This document shows, piece after piece, positions 62,901 through 64,000 of a stretch of DNA of 64,000 nucleotides. A program made the position numbers and the translations under genes. Source of the DNA: Cephalopachus bancanus (taxonomy: Eukaryota; Chordata; Mammalia; Primates; Tarsiidae). The notes under the pieces were generated by a model, which was not told the DNA's origin, did not search any database, and saw only the letters and a program-made list of their open reading frames with translations. Within the stretch, counting starts at the first letter, position 1. The number at the start of each line of letters is the position of its first letter. Location of the stretch: contig JAPVLO010000621.1 in NCBI GenBank assembly GCA_027257055.1, positions 744,001 through 808,000 of the forward strand. The letters run 5' to 3'.

Positions 62901-63187
62901 GCCGGGCTCGGTGGCTCAGCCTGTAATCCCGTGCCTTGGGAGGCTGAGGTGAGTGGATTGCCTGAGCCCGCGGATTCGAGACCCGCTTGGGCAACTTGGC
63001 GAGACCTCATCTCTACAATAAATCAAAAAATCAGCCGGGCGTGGTAGCGCGCCTGTAATTCCAGCTACTCGGAAGGCTGAGGCGGAAGGATCGCTGGAGC
63101 CCGGCAGGTGGAGGCTGCGGTGACTGGGAGCGGCCACTGCACTCCAGTCTGGGCAACAGAGTGAGACTCCAACTCAAAAAAAAAAAA
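62901..63187 (+). mobile_element. Young full-length Alu
   Basis: Starts gccgggctcggtggctcagc and ends in a pure poly(A). Many CpGs survive. The target word aaaagttagttttca precedes it and aaaagttacttttca follows. Confidence 0.95.
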
Positions 63188-63617
63188 GTTACTTTTCACT
63201 CAGCTGGTGAAAGTCACCAAGGGTGATGTAATCTACTACTGGGCAGGACTTAGAGAATACGCTCAGTTTTCCACTGGAGCCTGTTGTGCCTCCTGCTTTT
63301 ACAGTGTTTTGACTTCCTTCATGTTCTGTAAAGCACAAGCACAATGCAGGACATCACTGTAACTGAACCATCACATGCACCATTCAGGATTGTAGTTTGC
63401 ATGATTTGCTATGAAATGTTTTTATTTTAAAATTGCTTAGTATAATATTAGTATTACAATGGATCCAAAATTTTGCTGTTAAATGTATACTAACAATATT
63501 TGATGCGATGTAAACATGATAAAAAGAACGTATACTCATACACCACACAGGTATTAATAGAATATCATTCATAGCTCTGAATTCATAAAACTTATACTTC
63601 TCTTTAAAATTTTGCTT

Positions 63618-64000
63618 TACAATTTTTATTTTAAAATTGTGGGGTACAATTCAGGGTTAGGTATACAAATATTCATTGTGCAGGTACCGTTGTTGATGAG
63701 GTGTACCCCCTTCCCCAGGCAGATTCCCACTACTGCCAACCCCACCTCCCCTCCCCCAAACACCCATGCAGTTTCCCACTACTGTTAATCCTTTTCTTAT
63801 AGTACTACAATAGTTGTTCAAGGTCCCCTTATGAGTGAGAACATGTGATACTCACTTTTTTGTTTCTGTGAAAGATCACTCAGTATGATAGATTCTAAGT
63901 TCATTCAGGTTGCCGCAAAGTTCATGATTTTGTTCTTTATTGCTGCGTAATATTACATTGTGTATAGGTACCACATTTTAAAAATTTAGTCCTCTTTTGA
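63618..64000 (-). mobile_element. L1 3' end running off the window
   Basis: Reverse-strand young L1 terminus (attgtggggtacaattcagg, gagtgagaacatgtgatac); continues past 64000. Confidence 0.85.

Larger units (their letters stand above)
56330..63615. repeat. V1R segmental-duplication unit 3
   Basis: Third unit: V1R-3, 5' flank (match at 57445-57660), L1 3' UTR at 60345-60620, old L1 at 60.68-62.33 kb and the diagnostic block 62.46-63.4 kb. Units 2 and 3 resemble each other more than unit 1 in the stretches read side by side. A short inverted segment (62417-62461) and an Alu at 62901 distinguish it. Confidence 0.85.

Overview
This is a 64 kb piece of a primate genome from a cluster of vomeronasal type-1 receptor (V1R) genes. 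Only three genes look intact. All three are single-exon V1Rs on the minus strand: V1R-1 at 3559-4503 (314 aa), V1R-2 at 32384-33301 (305 aa) and V1R-3 at 56407-57315 (302 aa). Almost everything else is interspersed repeat. Dimeric Alu elements place the genome in the primates. Three intact neighbouring V1Rs argue for a species with a working vomeronasal organ, so a strepsirrhine or a tarsier rather than an ape or Old World monkey. The Alu copies are not a human-type subfamily I recognise, nor the lemur or galago types I remember; the species call stops there.

Layout: the window is built from three tandem copies of an old duplication unit. Each unit holds a V1R gene, a conserved 5' flank (rightwards in window coordinates), an ancient L1 remnant and a shared block at about 9.3-9.85 kb, 39.5-40.15 kb and 62.4-63.4 kb. 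The genes lie about 28.8 and 24.0 kb apart. Later insertions expanded each unit differently. Unit 1 is followed by a decayed repeat-like segment (about 10.25-12.3 kb) that repeats 12.8-14.0 kb, an LTR, a mariner remnant and a stack of nested L1s (17-30.5 kb). Unit 2 carries a solo LTR just 3' of its V1R, then more L1s, another LTR and an old L1 (43.2-48.4 kb) invaded by an L1 tail, Alus, a solo LTR and a 135-bp retroposed segment. Next come two L1s (48.4-56.1 kb), one of which keeps an ORF1 broken only by an Alu. Unit 3 shows a small inversion beside an Alu fragment lacking its 3' end.

Function: V1Rs are G-protein coupled pheromone and odour receptors at the surface of vomeronasal sensory neurons, normally expressed about one per cell. 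Nothing here suggests an operon or a novel enzymatic system. The interest lies in how a V1R array grew by tandem duplication and retroelement traffic, and in small gene-level changes: a reading-through C terminus in V1R-1 and an extra upstream ATG in V1R-2. All repeat-family calls come from reading the sequence by eye; boundaries marked approximate could shift by tens of bases.
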